From positions 1-5,684 of the forward strand of contig SXYY01000165.1 in the NCBI GenBank assembly GCA_005788145.1: 5,684 nucleotides of DNA, read 5' to 3'. Shown here in pieces: positions 5,219 to 5,684 of this stretch (the first letter of the stretch is position 1; each line of letters opens with the position of its first letter). A program made the position numbers and the translations under genes. The stretch comes from Bacteroidota bacterium (GTDB lineage: Bacteria; Bacteroidota; Bacteroidia; NS11-12g; UBA955). The notes under the pieces are model-generated. The model had not been told where the DNA came from, searched no databases, and was given only the letters and a program-made list of their open reading frames with translations.

Positions 5219-5684
5219 TTATTCTTCCAGCAGGGAATCGCCCTCTTCAGCCTGAGGCAACAGAACAACTTGCTCCGTGGCCCTGGCGAATTTGCACCAA
5301 TAACATTCGCTTTTGCCACATCCATGCATGAAATCGAGCGTGGTTAATTTGCGATTGGCTTCCAATATCCATTGGCGGATTTTGTCGTTGTCGGTTTCGT
5401 CAAAGTGCAACTTGATGATGGGGAAATCTCCACTTTCATCCTTTTCCACACAGTCAATCATCGCCATGTTGCAATCCCAACTTTTGCCCGCTTGGTTGTT
5501 TGTCATCAGTTGATATACGCCCAGCTGAAACCAATATGGGTTAGGCAATTTGTCGGCTGTACGAGGTCCGGGAGGCATGGCTTTTTTCTTGGAATTGTCG
5601 GGTTTGCCAGTTTTGTAATCAATCACCGTGGCGCGATTGCCATCGAACACAATTTTGTCGAGAAAACCTGTGATGGGAATGCCC
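5219..5684 (-). CDS. PD-(D/E)XK nuclease domain, C-terminal part, probably of a UvrD/PcrA-like helicase-nuclease; 5' end outside window
   Basis: The last 154 residues of a longer protein enter from the right edge and end at a TAA at 5221-5219. The sequence PITGFLDKIVF...ATVIDYKTGK shows the RecB-family nuclease core: Asp9 (GFLD), then Asp22-Tyr-Lys24 (the D-x-K of PD-(D/E)XK), counting from the first complete codon. QLGVY (53-57) is the Q-x3-Y motif of RecB-type nucleases. Near the end, GCGKSECYWCKF (121-132) places Cys122, Cys127 and Cys130 as C-x4-C-x2-C, like the C-terminal cysteines of AddB/Cas4-type iron-sulfur nucleases. Bacteroidota helicases of the UvrD/PcrA type often end in this kind of domain, so a role in double-strand-break repair or DNA end resection is inferred. 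A stand-alone or AddB-like nuclease is possible. It ends in an acidic tail and is convergent with rnc, three bases between stops. Confidence 0.85.
   Translation of the reverse strand, partial: GIPITGFLDKIVFDGNRATVIDYKTGKPDNSKKKAMPPGPRTADKLPNPYWFQLGVYQLMTNNQAGKSWDCNMAMIDCVEKDESGDFPIIKLHFDETDNDKIRQWILEANRKLTTLDFMHGCGKSECYWCKFARATEQVVLLPQAEEGDSLLEE

Noticed and set aside
1..5684. Possible mobile element, CRISPR array, toxin-antitoxin, defence island or RNA gene
   Set aside because: No transposase, integrase, terminal inverted repeats, spaced repeats, tRNA-like cloverleaf or rRNA segment is visible. Nearly every base belongs to a conserved housekeeping or phylum-specific gene.

Overview
The window looks like ordinary chromosomal DNA from a member of the Bacteroidota, probably a flavobacterium-like lineage. 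The evidence is the gene content and order: pyruvate kinase and an IPExxxVDY-family protein run divergently from acpP-fabF-rnc, a neighbourhood I know from this phylum, with a DUF2480 protein next to it. Most genes lack a Shine-Dalgarno sequence, and promoter-like TAnnTTTG elements are present, which also fits. I see no mobile element, CRISPR array, tRNA or rRNA, and no gap of more than about 50 bases between genes.

Layout. From position 1 to 2946 everything reads leftward on the minus strand. In transcription order these are an IPExxxVDY-family protein (2946-2467), pyruvate kinase (2451-1021), a DUF2480-family protein (976-470) and the N-terminal part of a secreted M61-family (glycyl aminopeptidase-like) protein that leaves the window at base 1. 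A short GNRA-loop hairpin separates pyk from the DUF2480 gene, and a 12-bp perfect palindrome separates the DUF2480 gene from the M61 gene. A 42-bp divergent intergenic region (2947-2988) then switches to a tight plus-strand operon: acyl carrier protein (2989-3225), beta-ketoacyl-ACP synthase II (3229-4482) and ribonuclease III (4472-5215). The last gene overlaps fabF by 11 bases and starts at a non-ATG codon. Three bases beyond the rnc stop is the convergent 3' end of a PD-(D/E)XK nuclease domain with a cysteine cluster. It is probably the C-terminus of a UvrD/PcrA-like helicase-nuclease whose start lies to the right of the window.

How the genes fit together. AcpP carries the growing acyl chain and FabF elongates it, so these two are the core of fatty acid synthesis. 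RNase III is co-transcribed with them, a linkage common in bacteria. Pyruvate kinase on the other side of the shared promoter region supplies pyruvate and so acetyl-CoA precursors. I did not find a clearly undescribed system. The points most worth checking are the K+-independence signature in pyruvate kinase, the Asn in place of a catalytic Asp in RNase III, the unusual rnc start, the strong Shine-Dalgarno plus hairpin before the DUF2480 gene, and the two conserved proteins of unknown function.
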